Source: Deltaproteobacteria bacterium (GTDB lineage Bacteria > Desulfobacterota > Desulfarculia > Adiutricales > Adiutricaceae). From it: 22,812 bases of DNA. Made by a program: the position numbers and the translations under genes. Positions 7,010-13,382 of this stretch are shown in pieces (within the stretch, counting starts at the first letter, position 1; every line of letters starts with the position of its first letter). Where the stretch lies: the NCBI GenBank assembly GCA_031277995.1, contig JAITLH010000269.1, positions 1-22,812 on the forward strand. Reading direction: 5' to 3'. The notes under the pieces were generated by a model. It did no database searches. It was not told the origin of the DNA and saw nothing but the letters and a program-made list of their open reading frames with translations.

Positions 7010-8014
7010 TTAGGCCATGGCCGGGCTGCCACCCGAAAGTATTTGAGTTTGGGCTTCGGCGGCCTGCTCGACGATTTCCGCGGCTTGGGCGATGACGGCG
7101 TTGGCGTTTTCGACCAAGAACTTTAGAAAGTCCTCCTCGACCCCGATGGCCTCTTTAATCCTCTCCAGCATGGCTTGGATTTTCTGGTAATTGGCCTTGC
7201 TTTCGGCGATGTCGAATTGGTTCACGGCCGAAACGATGGCTAAGGTGCCCGTGGCCACGGAATTGACTCCGCTGGCCAAGGCCGCGGCCGTTTGGATCTT
7301 GACGATGATATCGGCGGCCTTGGTGGCGACTTCGATACCCTTGGCCGCGCCGGCCGCGCCAAAGCTTAGGGCGATCGAGGCGACCGTTAGGAGAACGGTA
7401 AAGCCCAAAGCGATCCACTTAGCCGTTTTTTCGTCGGCCCCGCATTTCTCGGCGATGTTGGTGACCAGGGCGTTTAGGCAGTATTTGCCATCCGTGGCCT
7501 CCGCCATGATGCTGTCAACGGTCAGGGCGGCCATTAACACGCCCGCGCCTATCAAAAGCGGGTTGCCGGTCATGACGCCTAAGGCTATGGTCGCGACCGA
7601 GGCGATCGCCCCCAAAACCATGCCGATGATTTTGAAGGCCTTCTTAAGCGGGGACAGGGCGTTTTCCTTGGCCAATTTTTCGATTTGGGTTTTGAGTTCC
7701 GAGAGGGCCTTGTCGTTTTGGACTTTTTGGTCTTCGGCGTGGGCCTTTATGCTCTCCGACGCGCTCTTGACCGAGGTGCGGCGTTCCTCGGCCCCAACCG
7801 CCTCGACTAGGATCTCCAAGGCGATGCCCGAGGCCATTAAGGGCGCGAGCAAATCGGGCAATTGGTTTAGGATGTTATCGTGGCCCTTGCCTTTGGCTTC
7901 GGCCGCCGGGGGGGGTGACGCTTCGCGCGCGTCCGAGGCCGGTTTCCCGGTAACTTTAAAGGGATCCTCGGGCGCGGCGGCCGCCCCCGGACCCATGGGG
8001 GGCAATTTTTGCAT
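7010..8014 (-). CDS. sctE: Major T3SS translocator SctE (YopB/SipB/SseC/EspD-like)
   Basis: Predicted pore-forming translocator. The first ~45 of 334 residues are Pro/Ala-rich and flexible. A coiled coil covers about 75-118. Hydrophobic segments at about 127-147 and 152-166 (IIGMVLGAIASVATIALGV, then LLIGAGVLMAALTV) are separated by GNP. Another lies at about 200-222 (WIALGFTVLLTVASIALSFGA). The pattern of a split first segment, a polar loop containing DGKYCLNALV, and a second segment is that of the SipB/YopB family. The C-terminal helix runs to the end. The ATG is two bases after the stop of the SycD-like chaperone gene, so the two are translationally coupled, as with SycD-YopB and SicA-SipB. 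Somewhat shorter than YopB (about 400). Confidence 0.9.
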   Translation of the reverse strand: MQKLPPMGPGAAAAPEDPFKVTGKPASDAREASPPPAAEAKGKGHDNILNQLPDLLAPLMASGIALEILVEAVGAEERRTSVKSASESIKAHAEDQKVQNDKALSELKTQIEKLAKENALSPLKKAFKIIGMVLGAIASVATIALGVMTGNPLLIGAGVLMAALTVDSIMAEATDGKYCLNALVTNIAEKCGADEKTAKWIALGFTVLLTVASIALSFGAAGAAKGIEVATKAADIIVKIQTAAALASGVNSVATGTLAIVSAVNQFDIAESKANYQKIQAMLERIKEAIGVEEDFLKFLVENANAVIAQAAEIVEQAAEAQTQILSGGSPAMA

Positions 8015-8016
8015 GG

Positions 8017-8541
8017 TCAGCTCTCCTTGGGGGCATCGTCCTGGGCCATTTTTTCTTTGACGATTTCATGAAGGTTAGCCGCCTTGGCGTAGATGGCCTC
8101 GTGGTTGGGATCGCCCGCCGTGCCCATGAGCTTAAGGGCGTTCAAAGTGGCGTCGGCCGATTCCAGTTCGCCGTCTTTGAGTTGGCACAATCCGGCGTAA
8201 TAAAACGGCGTGGGATCTTGAAGATTGGTGACCATGCCGGCCATGCCGTAAACCTCCGCGGCCATGGTCAGGTTATCCTGGGACTGGAGGGAAGCCCCCA
8301 GCCCCATCCAATACCTCTGGTCGCGATAGTCGTAAAGGCAAAGCGACTGAAAGATGGTCTGGGCGTCCTTATACCGCCCGGACGAAAAAAACCCGTGACC
8401 CAGGGAATACAAGGCCTCAAGCTGCTTTTGGTCCGTCCCGGCCGCTTGCGCGGGCGTGAAGCCCTCCTGTATGGCCTCGCAAAAGGCCTTGATTTCATCT
8501 TCGCTTAAATTTAACGCGTCGGTAGTCTCGGTTTCGCTCAT
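8017..8541 (-). CDS. TPR translocator chaperone, SycD/LcrH/SicA class
   Basis: Class II chaperone that keeps SctE and SctB soluble in the cytosol before secretion. The 174-residue product is close to SycD (168) in size. Tetratricopeptide helices run from about residue 35 to 140: LEALYSLGHGFFSSGRYKDAQTIFQSLCLYD, then YWMGLGASLQSQDNLTMAAEVYGMAGM, then TPFYYAGLCQLKDGELESADATLNAL. The YSLGHGFFSSGRYKDA-FQSLCLYD stretch is a SycD/SicA hallmark. The ATG at 8541 has AGGAG upstream; a longer reading to 8631 would add an unlikely Pro/Arg-rich leader. It is directly coupled to sctE. Confidence 0.93.
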   Translation of the reverse strand: MSETETTDALNLSEDEIKAFCEAIQEGFTPAQAAGTDQKQLEALYSLGHGFFSSGRYKDAQTIFQSLCLYDYRDQRYWMGLGASLQSQDNLTMAAEVYGMAGMVTNLQDPTPFYYAGLCQLKDGELESADATLNALKLMGTAGDPNHEAIYAKAANLHEIVKEKMAQDDAPKES

Positions 8542-8625
8542 GCGATCTCCTTTGGCTAAGGCGTTTTCGCCTCGGTGGGGACGGCCTTTGGGGCCAAGGC
8601 CCGCGAAAAACGGGCCAAGCGGACG

Positions 8626-8667
8626 GGCCAATATGGGCTGGCCAATATGGACTAGCCAATATGGGCT
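8626..8667. repeat. Three 14-bp tandem units between the filament and SycD-like genes
   Basis: Units GGCCAATATGGGCT (8626-8639), GGCCAATATGGACT (8640-8653) and AGCCAATATGGGCT (8654-8667). They lie in the 172-base spacer 8542-8713. The 14-bp period is not a multiple of three, consistent with a non-coding location. Confidence 0.92.
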
Positions 8668-8713
8668 AGCTTGGCGGGCGGGCCAAACGCGAACTGGCGC
8701 GGGCGGGCCAAGG

Positions 8714-9328
8714 TCACTTAATCCTGGCTAGGTTCGCCAAGGTCTCGGCCGACTTTTTGATGGCCGAGTCGGCGCCGGTGAGATAGGAGTTATACTGGCC
8801 CATGAAATCCTGGATGTAGACCATTTTTTGCTGGGTGTCCGTACCTAGGGTTTCCATATATTTTTCCAGCGACTCGATGTTGTGTTTCCACTCACTTTCG
8901 CTATACATGATATCCTCTTGCCTGGCCATGGTAGCCGCCTTCGTATCGTAAGCTATGGCTCTTAACTGATCCGCGGTCTGGCTTTCCACCCTGGCGATCT
9001 CCTGTTCCAACATGGCCCTGTCTTGGGAGCTCGAAAGACTAAGCTGGTTGTCGTCAAAAAATTGCTTCATTTCCGCTGACATCGGGGAGCTTTGCCGATT
9101 GGTTTCTTTGGCCTGAACCTGACAATCCCTGGCCTCGGATATGAAGGAGGCTACTTGTTTGGTTTTAACCTGCTCGGCTTGTATGGAATCCATGTAAGTC
9201 ATGGTCTTCTCTTTGTTGGTCTTGGCCAGCGCCAGCTGCAGGGAGGCGAAGAGTAGTTGGAGGCTAGATTGGGAGCCCGGTAAGCCGGAAAGGCTGACTC
9301 CGCCTTTTATCGGCGGTAATGAATCCAT
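8714..9328 (-). CDS. sctA: EspA/SseB-like T3SS filament or needle-tip protein, copy 2
   Basis: Predicted secreted protein that caps or extends the needle. Residues 24-70 form a long helix (LQLLFASLQLALAKTNKEKTMTYM...KTKQVASFISEA) like the N-terminal EspA helix, followed by a P-x-x-MKQFFDDN segment comparable to the EspA PDEVISYINDP region. The centre, about 95-150, is specific to this copy (coiled EQEIARVESQTADQLRAI). The C-terminal ~55 residues (NIESLEKYMETLGTDTQQKMVYIQDFMGQYNSYLTG...) are nearly identical to the neighbour encoded at 9592-10182, so the two arose by tandem duplication. The ATG has GGAGG eight bases upstream. 204 residues; EspA has about 192. It lies before the SycD-like chaperone gene, as sseB lies before sscA. 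Confidence 0.8.
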   Translation of the reverse strand: MDSLPPIKGGVSLSGLPGSQSSLQLLFASLQLALAKTNKEKTMTYMDSIQAEQVKTKQVASFISEARDCQVQAKETNRQSSPMSAEMKQFFDDNQLSLSSSQDRAMLEQEIARVESQTADQLRAIAYDTKAATMARQEDIMYSESEWKHNIESLEKYMETLGTDTQQKMVYIQDFMGQYNSYLTGADSAIKKSAETLANLARIK

Positions 9329-9483
9329 CGAAATATCCTCCGAAAAATGGCCGCGGGCCTCGCTACCCTAAAAAGCTTAAGGGGCGGCCAAAACCAAGCG
9401 GGCCCCTAAGGCATCCGGTTTTTCGCCGGCCGGCCATGATTAAAAACACAAAACGTCAAAGGGCCAGGGGCTGGCTTTTGGTT

Positions 9484-9583
9484 CGGCCAAGCCAGGTTCG
9501 GCTAGGCTAGGGCGGCCAAGCTAGGTTCGGCTAGGCTTGGGCGGCCAAACTAAAGCGGCCAGGCTAAAGCGGCTAGGCTTGGG
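9484..9583. repeat. Seven 14-15 bp tandem units between the two filament genes
   Basis: Units start at 9484, 9499, 9513, 9528, 9542, 9556 and 9570, each beginning CGGC(C/T)A, such as CGGCCAAGCTAGGTT, CGGCTAGGCTTGGG and CGGCCAGGCTAAAG. The first four form a higher-order 29-bp repeat. The array ends just before the stop of the upstream filament gene (9592), inside the 263-base spacer 9329-9591. Nothing else is recognisable in that spacer. Confidence 0.92.
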
Positions 9584-9591
9584 CGGAACCT

Positions 9592-10182
9592 TTAACTAAT
9601 CCTAGTCAGGGCGGCCAGGGTCTCGGAGTTTTTCTGGATGACCGAGTTGGCCCCGGTGAGATAGGAGTTGTATTGGCCCATGAAATCCTGGATGTAGACC
9701 ATCTTCTGTTGGGTGTCGGTGCCCATGGTTTCCATGTACTTTTCCAACGACTCGATGTTGTATTTCCACTCATCCCCGGTAAAGGCGGTGTCGTTGGTTT
9801 TATAATATTTGATGCCGTTGTTGTCATAAAATTGCTTCATGTCATCGGGCATGTTGGAATTTTTGCCCTTCGCGTCTTCGGCATCGAGCTTAAGGGCCCT
9901 GGCCTGGCTGATATAATCGGCTATTTGTTTGGTTTTGGTCTGATCCGCCTTAATGTCTTCCATGTAAGTCATGGCCTTTTCTTTGTTGGTCCTGGCCAGC
10001 TCCAGCTGCAGGGCGGCAAAGAGCAGATGGATGCTAGCGCCGGCGCCCGGTAAGTTATTTAGAAAAACGGTGCCGGTAGCGGAGTTTCCCAATATGTCGT
10101 TGGCCTTTTTATCGTCATCCGGCGAATTGAACATTTCCGCGTAGTTTTTCAGCGCGGATGAGGGATCGTACTTTTCAACCAT
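9592..10182 (-). CDS. sctA: EspA/SseB-like T3SS filament or needle-tip protein, copy 1
   Basis: Paralogue of the product encoded at 8714-9328. The 196-residue protein begins with about 50 residues absent from copy 2 (MVEKYDPSSALKNYAEMF...). Then come the shared helix (IHLLFAALQLELARTNKEKAMTYM...TKQIADYISQA), a short variable centre (MPDDMKQFYDNNGIKYYKTNDTAF) and the shared C-terminal block ending MGQYNSYLTG...ETLAALTRIS. Helix-variable-helix layout, size, and position after an SseA-like small gene and before an SycD-like chaperone gene support EspA/SseB (SctA) rather than LcrV or IpaD, which are larger. The ATG at 10182 has AGGAG upstream. The protein presumably polymerises through the coiled C-terminal and N-terminal helices. 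Which copy is dominant cannot be told from sequence. Confidence 0.8.
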   Translation of the reverse strand: MVEKYDPSSALKNYAEMFNSPDDDKKANDILGNSATGTVFLNNLPGAGASIHLLFAALQLELARTNKEKAMTYMEDIKADQTKTKQIADYISQARALKLDAEDAKGKNSNMPDDMKQFYDNNGIKYYKTNDTAFTGDEWKYNIESLEKYMETMGTDTQQKMVYIQDFMGQYNSYLTGANSVIQKNSETLAALTRIS

Positions 10183-10486
10183 TTTGCGGTCTCCTTTAGG
10201 TAATGGCCGCGGCCCAAGCCAACGCTGGCCATTTTTTCTCTGGCCATTCCCAGAAAGTGGTTAGTTTTTATTGTGGCTAGGCCAAGGCGCCAAAGGCCAA
10301 GGCCTAAGTTCCCGGGGCCCCAGGGTTTTGGCCGGGTTTTGGATGGCCCGGGAGGGTCCCCTTCGATTAGGTGGGGCCTTAAAAAAACGCCATCGCCAGC
10401 TTTGGCCCAAATGGGCCAAAGTTGGCTTTAACCAAGATTGGCTTTATCCAAAGTTGGCTTGGCCTGGGCGCCCTGGGGGGCCAGGG
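10183..10486. other. 304-base spacer with palindrome and 16-bp repeats
   Basis: No gene is supported here. It contains a 22-base near-perfect palindrome at 10400-10421 (arms CTTTGGCCCA/TGGGCCAAAG, centre AA), adjoining three 16-bp tandem units at 10418-10464, then GC-rich blocks. The ribosome-binding site of the downstream filament gene (AGGAG) is at its low-coordinate end. I see no clear promoter in it. Confidence 0.7.
10418..10464. repeat. Three 15-16 bp tandem units
   Basis: Units AAAGTTGGCTTTAACC (10418-10433), AAGATTGGCTTTATCC (10434-10449) and AAAGTTGGCTTGGCC (10450-10464). They overlap the right arm of the palindrome at 10400-10421. Confidence 0.88.
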
Positions 10487-10780
10487 CTAAGCTTTGATGC
10501 CGCCGCGGCGGGCGCTGGGGGCAACCTTGGGCGGGCCGGCTTGGTTTTTGGCGAGCGCGACCCGGTCTTCGCCGGCCCGCTTGGCCGCCAGTTGGGCTTC
10601 CGCCAAAAGTTTCTTGACCTCGGGGGATTGTTTTTCTGGATCTAGCGTGCCAAGATCGGCCTCGGTTACCCCCAAAGCCTTTAAATTCTTGTCAAAAAGG
10701 TCGTTGAGCCGATCGAGCTCAAGCTTAAGCTGATCAATCATGCTTTGTTGGGCTTCCAAATCTTCCGGGGACATGGGCAT
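10487..10780 (-). CDS. Small coiled-coil protein, candidate SseA/CesAB-like filament chaperone
   Basis: A 97-residue, highly charged helical product: a coiled coil at about 5-40 (MIDQLKLELDRLNDLFDKNLKALG), a second helix at about 50-78 (SPEVKKLLAEAQLAAKRAGEDRVALAK), and a basic, Pro-containing flexible tail. SseA and CesAB, the chaperones of SseB and EspA, are of similar length, are helical, and SseA also ends in a basic Pro-containing tail. The gene lies directly upstream of the EspA/SseB-like pair, exactly as sseA precedes sseB. Sequence similarity is too weak to prove homology, so the function is inferred from context. It is the first gene after the sigma-54 promoter, with a leader of about 345 bases. 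The ATG at 10780 has AAAGGCG about eight bases upstream. Confidence 0.6.
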   Translation of the reverse strand: MPMSPEDLEAQQSMIDQLKLELDRLNDLFDKNLKALGVTEADLGTLDPEKQSPEVKKLLAEAQLAAKRAGEDRVALAKNQAGPPKVAPSARRGGIKA

Positions 10781-11077
10781 TTTTTTTCGCCTTTTTCGTC
10801 TGGGGCCCGGCTAAAAGCCAAGGCGCGTGGGTTAAAGAAGGGTTTGCTCGGGCCTAAAACGTTTCGAAGGGCCCTTGGTTTACCGCCAAGAAAAAAAACC
10901 GACGGCCCTCGCTTCTACCAAACCGGCCATGTTTGAAACGAAATGAACAATCAGGGATACTATAACATACATATCCACTAGAAAAAAATAATTTCTAATG
11001 GCAATGGTAACTAAGACGCTATCATGACGATTGTTGACAAATAACCTACCATCTCCGACCCTTTGGGGGCCATTTTC

Positions 11078-11102
11078 AAGGCCCCTTGGCGGGGCCTTTT
11101 TT
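11078..11102 (+). terminator. Intrinsic terminator oriented on the plus strand
   Basis: Perfect 8-bp stem AAGGCCCC/GGGGCCTT (78-85 and 91-98 of the 11000s) with loop TTGGC, then Ts through 11102. On the minus strand the stem is followed only by TTGAAAA, so it is asymmetric. A competing stem, GGGGCC at 11066-11071 with GGCCCC at 11080-11085, would exclude it. No plus-strand gene is recognisable ahead of it. Confidence 0.65.
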
Positions 11103-11137
11103 CGCGGCCCTTAAGGCGGGCCCTTAAGGGGATTAAA

Positions 11138-11152
11138 GCAATTATCGTGCCC
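11138..11152 (-). promoter_or_regulatory. Sigma-54 (RpoN) promoter of the translocon/needle operon
   Basis: The minus strand reads GGGCACGATAATTGC followed by T. The consensus is TGGCACGNNNNTTGCW; only the first T differs. The invariant GG (11151-11150) and GC (11139-11138) are separated by exactly 10 bases. Transcription would start near 11126 and proceed into the gene at 10780. I scanned the minus strand for other GTGCC-anchored matches and found none with both elements at the right spacing. A sigma-54 activator is encoded at 13372-14787. Confidence 0.8.
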
Positions 11153-11156
11153 ATGG

Positions 11157-11187
11157 CCCAAAACGGCCATTTTAGGGCCGTTTTGGG
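11157..11187. promoter_or_regulatory. 31-base perfect inverted repeat beside the sigma-54 promoter
   Basis: Arms CCCAAAACGGCC (11157-11168) and GGCCGTTTTGGG (11176-11187) are perfectly complementary around a 7-base spacer. The dyad begins five bases upstream of the -24 element and 45 bases after the phosphatase stop. It could be a binding site for the resident Fis-type helix-turn-helix activator, or an RNA hairpin ending the upstream transcript, although no U-tract follows on the minus strand. Confidence 0.65.
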
Positions 11188-11231
11188 GTGGGGGGTGACC
11201 ACCAAGCGCCAACAAAGTGGGCGGCCAGGCG

Positions 11232-13382
11232 TCAACCGGGGGGCGATTGGGCCGCCCGAAAGGCCAAAAGGCAGACGTCGTCATAGGGCGCCGCCTCGCC
11301 CCTAAAGGACTTAATCTCGGAAATGACCTTGTCGTTTAGGGCTTTTGGGCCCTCCAGGGCCGCTTCCAAGGCGACCTTGTTTAAACGCTCCTGGCCAAAG
11401 AAAAAGCCCCCCAGGTCCTGGGCCTCGGTCACCCCGTCGGTATAAAGGAGCGTGGTTTCCAAGGGATCCAGGGCGTCTTTGAAAGTTTCGTACTCCAGCT
11501 CGTCCATGACCCCAACGATGGGGCCGCTTAGGGCGGTTAGGAGCCTTAGGCCCTTGGGGCCCACGATAAGCGGCTGGCAATGGCCGCCGTTGGCGTATTC
11601 GAGCTCCCCGGTCAAGGGGTCCCAAAGGCCAACGAAAAGGGTCACGAACATGGAACTGGGGTTATGGGTGGTCAGGTGTTTATTGACCCGGGTCATGGCC
11701 TGGCCGGCCGTCAGGCGCCCTTCCAAAAGGGCGTCGCGGATGAGGGTGACGGTCATGCTCATAAAAAGCGCCGCCGGAACGCCTTTCCCGGAAACGTCCC
11801 CGATGATTAAGGCCGAGCGGCCATCCGCGGCCGTGAAACAGTCGAAGAGATCGCCCCCGACTTCCTTGGCCGGCTCCAGGACGAAGGCCAGGTCAAGCGC
11901 CTCGATGGGGCTTTTTTCCCCGGGGGCGGGCAAGATGCCCATCTGGATGCTTCTGGCCGCGGCCAGTTCGCCGTCGAGCCTTTCGCGGGCCTTATTGGCC
12001 AAAAGCAAATCCTTGACGTTTTTGACGATGGTGCGCCCCATCAAATCGAAGGAATGGGACAGTAAGCCAATCTCTTCGCTGGGCCGCTCCGGGGCCGGGG
12101 CGTCCAAGGCCCCAAGGCCAACGCTTTCTTTATTGACCGAAATCAGATCCTTGACGTTACTAACGATGGTTTGGCCCATCGAATCGATGGAATCGGACAG
12201 GATGCCAATCTCCTCGGTGGGGCGCTTTTGGCCCAGCCCGGGGGGCTTTCCACCCATGGCGCCCGGGGCGCCCTTAGGCGAAAAAAAGGCCTCGGCCTCG
12301 GGGGAAGAAAAATCCAAACCGGCCGCCTCCTGGGCCCTTTTGGCCAGGGCGGCGATGGGTCCGGATAGCTTGCGGCCAAAGCCGGCCGAGAGTAAATAGG
12401 CCGCGGCCGCCCCCAAAAGGGCGAAAAAGGCCAGCCTGGTGGCCAGGCGTTTCACGGGATTGGTCACGATCGACTGGGGCACGAAAAGAGCGAAATACCA
12501 ATCCAGGGGCCTAAAGTGTTCCAGGCGAACCAGGATGGTTCCCTGTGGGTAATCGATGGAAAACTCCAGGGGGCCTTCCCGGGCGGAGCGCCCCAAAGCG
12601 GCGTCGGTTAAGGGCGTAAGATCCGGCACCTCGCCAATGGAAGTAAGGATTTCGCGGCCGGGGTTTATCAAAGCCGCCGAGGCGCCCGGGGGCAAGGTCA
12701 CCTCGGAGAGGCGATCGGACAATTGCCTGACGATGGAAGAGGCGGAAACGTCGCTTTGGCGCCTAACGTCCGAGAGATTGGAAAAACTCACCACGAAGGT
12801 GTCAAGGTTTTGTTCGGGCCTAAGCAGGGCCAAAAGATCCACCCGGTCCTGGCCGTTTTGGGCCCCGGCGCCCTCGATGACCACGACCTCCCCGTCGGGC
12901 GGAACGTTACCCGAGCGCGTTTTTTCGACCAGGGTATGGCCGGTTTTGACCGTGGGCCAGTTTAAAAAAGAGAGCTCCTCGATCGTCCACTCCTTGGTCT
13001 GGCTCCCGACCAAGCGGCCGTTTTTATCGACCCTAATCATGGTGATGCCTAGGTTCTCCCACTGGGAGAGTTGGCCCGCCAAGATTTGGCCGTAAGCCTC
13101 GGCCGGGAGTTTGGCCATATCGACCGTGAGCTTTTGGGTAAAGACGTTGGCGTTTCTTAGCCTATCCTTATGGGCGCCCACGGCCTGGACCTGCTCGGAG
13201 ACGTAACTTAAATAGCCCTCCTGAAGGACGTTTAAAGCCATGTTGCCGATTAAGCGAAACTCGGACTTGGCTTCGTTTAAGGCGCCATCGGAGGACCTTT
13301 TGAGCGAATAGACGGCAAAGGGCCCCAAGGCCAAAACCACGGCCAAAAGCACCAGGAGATTTAATTTTGAGCTAATCCTCAT
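11232..13382 (-). CDS. Membrane-bound PP2C (RsbU/SpoIIE-type) serine phosphatase with HAMP region
   Basis: Predicted signal-receiving protein phosphatase, 716 residues. There is a transmembrane helix at about 7-26, a periplasmic Cache-like sensor at about 30-305, a second transmembrane helix at about 315-334 and a HAMP-like region. Residues 387-419 and 432-464 are duplicated (EEIGxLSxSxDxMGxTIVxNVKDL). The phosphatase domain spans about 468-710. Its metal-binding motifs are intact: GGDLFD (509-514), GDVSGKG (528-534), YTDGVTEA (647-654) and YDDVCLL (700-706). RsbU-type enzymes dephosphorylate anti-anti-sigma proteins in partner-switch circuits; BtrU does this for the Bordetella T3SS. No RsbV/RsbW partner is in the window. 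The gene overlaps the sigma-54 activator gene by 11 bases, so the two are co-expressed. Ligand and target are unknown. Confidence 0.9.
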   Translation of the reverse strand: MRISSKLNLLVLLAVVLALGPFAVYSLKRSSDGALNEAKSEFRLIGNMALNVLQEGYLSYVSEQVQAVGAHKDRLRNANVFTQKLTVDMAKLPAEAYGQILAGQLSQWENLGITMIRVDKNGRLVGSQTKEWTIEELSFLNWPTVKTGHTLVEKTRSGNVPPDGEVVVIEGAGAQNGQDRVDLLALLRPEQNLDTFVVSFSNLSDVRRQSDVSASSIVRQLSDRLSEVTLPPGASAALINPGREILTSIGEVPDLTPLTDAALGRSAREGPLEFSIDYPQGTILVRLEHFRPLDWYFALFVPQSIVTNPVKRLATRLAFFALLGAAAAYLLSAGFGRKLSGPIAALAKRAQEAAGLDFSSPEAEAFFSPKGAPGAMGGKPPGLGQKRPTEEIGILSDSIDSMGQTIVSNVKDLISVNKESVGLGALDAPAPERPSEEIGLLSHSFDLMGRTIVKNVKDLLLANKARERLDGELAAARSIQMGILPAPGEKSPIEALDLAFVLEPAKEVGGDLFDCFTAADGRSALIIGDVSGKGVPAALFMSMTVTLIRDALLEGRLTAGQAMTRVNKHLTTHNPSSMFVTLFVGLWDPLTGELEYANGGHCQPLIVGPKGLRLLTALSGPIVGVMDELEYETFKDALDPLETTLLYTDGVTEAQDLGGFFFGQERLNKVALEAALEGPKALNDKVISEIKSFRGEAAPYDDVCLLAFRAAQSPPG
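11991..12224 (-). repeat. Intragenic duplication of the HAMP signalling helix
   Basis: Two ~33-codon segments at about 12126-12224 and 11991-12089, offset by 135 bases, encode near-identical EEIG(I/L)LS...NVKDL helices in the phosphatase. The DNA copies remain clearly similar by eye. Confidence 0.85.

Larger units (their letters stand above)
10781..11231. other. 451-base regulatory gap and AT-rich leader
   Basis: No protein gene is supported. From high to low coordinate it holds a 31-base dyad, a sigma-54 promoter, a GC hairpin that is a terminator on the plus strand, an AT-rich island (about 10930-11060) unlike the GC-rich surroundings, and a T8 tract on the minus strand (10890-10897) after a GC-rich stretch. 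At 10955-10976 an imperfect palindrome (GGATAC...ATATCC) lies in the AT-rich part and could bind a regulator. Confidence 0.75.

Noticed and set aside
9484..9583. CRISPR array
   Set aside because: Units of 14-15 bp are contiguous with no spacers and no cas genes are nearby; ordinary tandem repeats.
8714..10182. Needle-tip proteins of LcrV or IpaD type
   Set aside because: Products are about 200 residues with EspA/SseB-like helix layout and SPI-2-like context; LcrV and IpaD are larger and differ in sequence.
11034..11039. Perfect TTGACA on the plus strand
   Set aside because: No acceptable -10 element 16-18 bases downstream; not called as a promoter.
11011..11235. Minus-strand 74-codon reading frame after the phosphatase gene
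   Set aside because: Starts on a TTG overlapping the phosphatase stop, spans the dyad, the sigma-54 promoter and the GC hairpin, and resembles no family; regulatory DNA explains it better.
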